DNA of 64,000 bases from Vigna angularis (lineage: Eukaryota > Streptophyta > Magnoliopsida > Fabales > Fabaceae), in NCBI RefSeq assembly GCF_016808095.1, contig NC_068970.1, positions 22,736,501-22,800,500 of the forward strand. The letters run 5' to 3'. Position 1 is the stretch's first letter; every line of letters starts with the position of its first letter. A program made the translations under genes and the position numbers. Of this stretch, positions 61,871 to 64,000 are shown piece after piece. The notes under the pieces are model-generated. The model did not search any database. It was not told the DNA's origin and was given only the letters and a program-made list of their open reading frames with translations.

Positions 61871-64000
61871 TAAAGAAGCACTCCTTAATTTTGAATAGAG
61901 AGACATGTAATATTGTAAAAAGAAAAAACAGAAGATGCCTTGGCCCACTTAGTGACGCATTGAGAGTGTGCAACACATGGAAAGCTTTGCAAATCCAACA
62001 CTATCTGTTGAATTCAGTTTGTTCATTCTAATAATACTATTATTTTAAATTTAATAATACTATTATTTTTAATTTTGTACATTTACGAAACCAGGACTTA
62101 GTTAAAAGAGGTTATCTCGATAAAGATGATTTGTAATAATCTGATAGATACGGTAACCCCTACTTCATATTCATATTTAATTTAGTTATAAATAAGTGAA
62201 GAGTATCCTAAAAGCTAGGTTTGTCATTCATTCCAATGCTATTAGATAGTTTACGTAACACTTTGGAGATTTTTGAGATAAACTTTAAATAGATTAAAAA
62301 TAAATAAATTGCAAATGTTTAATTTAATTTAATTTATTTATCCAAAATTATATTCTTTCTAAATTCTGGTGGATCAAGATAAGTTGATCACCTTGTTTAT
62401 TAGGATAAATGTTTATAACTCTTTATTTCTTTTCTTTGACTTTCAAGTAAATGGGAGATGCTTCCAGGGTAAATATGTAAGGCTGGGAAACACATTCAAG
62501 TTTCTAAAAAAGGTTCATAAAGGAAATTTGCTGGTTAGTAAGGAGTGTAATCATGGTATGTATTTCAATTGATTGAATATAACTGAAATATATTGGTTTA
62601 AAACATAATTAAAGTTAAAGTATGTTTTTCATATTAAATTAATTTCTAAATAATTATATTATTAGAGTGGACGGCTGACTCTAACGTGACTAAAAAATTA
62701 TATTTTAAAATAATTAAAATGAATAAAATTAAATTTAAATTTAATGATGCTTATTACAATAATAAAGTCAATTTAAACAAACACTGTATATTTTTTTAAT
62801 AAATAAAAGTATTAAATATTTATTAAAAATAGATTTAGTGTAAAATATATATTAAAAATAAACTAAAAATACTTATTTAATAGATAAATAATCACCCATG
62901 GGCTTCAACACCCATAATATTCAACTTGGTATAATTTCATTTTTTTTTCCAATTCGAATGAATACCCCATGATATCCAATTGTAAATAGTTAGAAAAATA
63001 TTCTCAGTGTGCCATTATGTGTTTAATTTAGCAAATATTTATCCACTAAGGAGACCGTATTAAAATCAAAGATCTATAATTGTCGAAATAGATACATAAT
63101 GAAATGGCTCTAAAGGCACAACTATATTTTCAACAAGCTATTCTAACGGAAAATCGAAAGTTAATTTTGTATTTATGTTGACTAATTTAATAAAAACCAT
63201 CCTTCTATCCACACTAAAAAGAAAAAAAAAACAGAAAACTATCCTATTGTAAAACTCTTTTCCAAATTTATAAATAAGACTTTAAAAATCCCAAATTACG
63301 TAGTTGACTCTAGGAATTACTAAAATCTTTTTTTTATTATTTATGAGAAAATATATAATTTTTTATTAAGTTTTTTTCATTATCAGATTTATGAGTTCTT
63401 TATTCATGATATGTTTGAGTAATTTAAATAATATATTATAATATATTTTAGGCGAAAAAAAAAACTTTTTAGCATGATTTTTTGAGTAAAAAAAAATGAA
63501 AATGATATTGAGAAAAAAGTTTTGGCTTCTGACCTAAGACTGCATGCTTTTTAATTTACCATTACACGTCTTGAATGCATAGTACAGTGCTAGTTAGGCT
63601 TAGCATTACATGTCTTAAATGTATTCAGTACACTGCCAGTTCAATAGATTTATTACAAGGATATGACTTTTCATACGATTATCCTTTCCATTCTTCTTTT
63701 TTCTTTAGTAATTAAAATTTTGTAAAATGTGTAATGTGTATTTCCTTTTTAATACCACACTATATTTTGGTGCATGTTTTGAAAATAATATATAAAATTT
63801 ATTTTTACCGTATTCAATAATTTTACATGATTTAAAAATTAAAGTTTAAAACGATTTAAATACTTTTTTATTTCATCTTCTAAAATATCTTATAAAATTA
63901 AATCATAACAAAATTTTAAATTTTAAAATAAATAATACCTTGAATATATAATATCTTACATGTACAATGATTATTCACTTTATTACATTAAAATAAATAT
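61671..64000. other. AT-rich intergenic DNA
   Basis: No supported gene. It holds an (AT)n run at 61839-61865. The frame at 62369-62572 is open for 67 codons but has no family features; a small exon cannot be excluded. Confidence 0.5.
61839..61865. repeat. (AT)n microsatellite
   Basis: About 27 bp of AT dinucleotides. Confidence 0.93.

Overview
This is nuclear DNA from a dicot plant, most likely a legume of the Phaseolus/Vigna kind; that taxonomic call is inferred from protein style, intron structure and repeat types and was not searched. It is AT-rich and mostly transposable elements, with three intact-looking host genes: an uncharacterised alanine-rich, basic (probably nuclear) protein at 23301-24431 (+); an AVT3-type vacuolar amino acid transporter in one exon at 46549-47793 (+); and a four-exon SRPK-type kinase at 52773-56311 (+). 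No tRNA, rRNA or CRISPR array was recognised.

Layout. 1-5400: a non-autonomous Ty3/gypsy-like LTR element with a truncated 5' LTR, inserted among degenerate GTCGACT-type repeats, its 3' LTR carrying a foldback Mutator-type MITE. 5400-14300: AT-rich intergenic DNA with a diverged direct repeat pair, a foldback MITE and a TRIM-like fragment. 14300-15887: a Pack-MULE holding host gene fragments, including a BAM/CLV1-like LRR piece. 15888-22440: CACTA-like remnants, a foldback and AT-rich DNA. 22441-24830: first host gene. 25984-26560: LINE reverse transcriptase relic. 27130-40719: a 13.6-kb nested Mutator-like element. 42651-45042: a CACTA element carrying fragments of ribosomal protein SA and a NAC factor. 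45043-56311: transporter and kinase genes with AT-rich spacers and another MITE. 57910-61670: a short-LTR element with tandem repeats and a hAT insertion. The rest is AT-rich.

The centrepiece is the MULE. Its long terminal inverted repeats (about 345 bp) are bounded by the 9-bp duplication TTAAAATTA. It encodes a decayed mudrA-like transposase on + and a GRF zinc-finger/membrane-anchor gene on -, convergent like mudrA and mudrB of maize MuDR. A young LTR retrotransposon (30512-37366, 5-bp duplication GTGTA) sits exactly within the Cys-x-Cys of the transposase SWIM zinc finger, and a small CACTA element (37998-38924, duplication CAT) is inserted further downstream. The LTR element encodes only Gag and protease, so it would need a partner for reverse transcription and integration.

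Many element boundaries were fixed by reading target-site duplications directly. Family names rest on remembered motif patterns; no alignment or database search was run.
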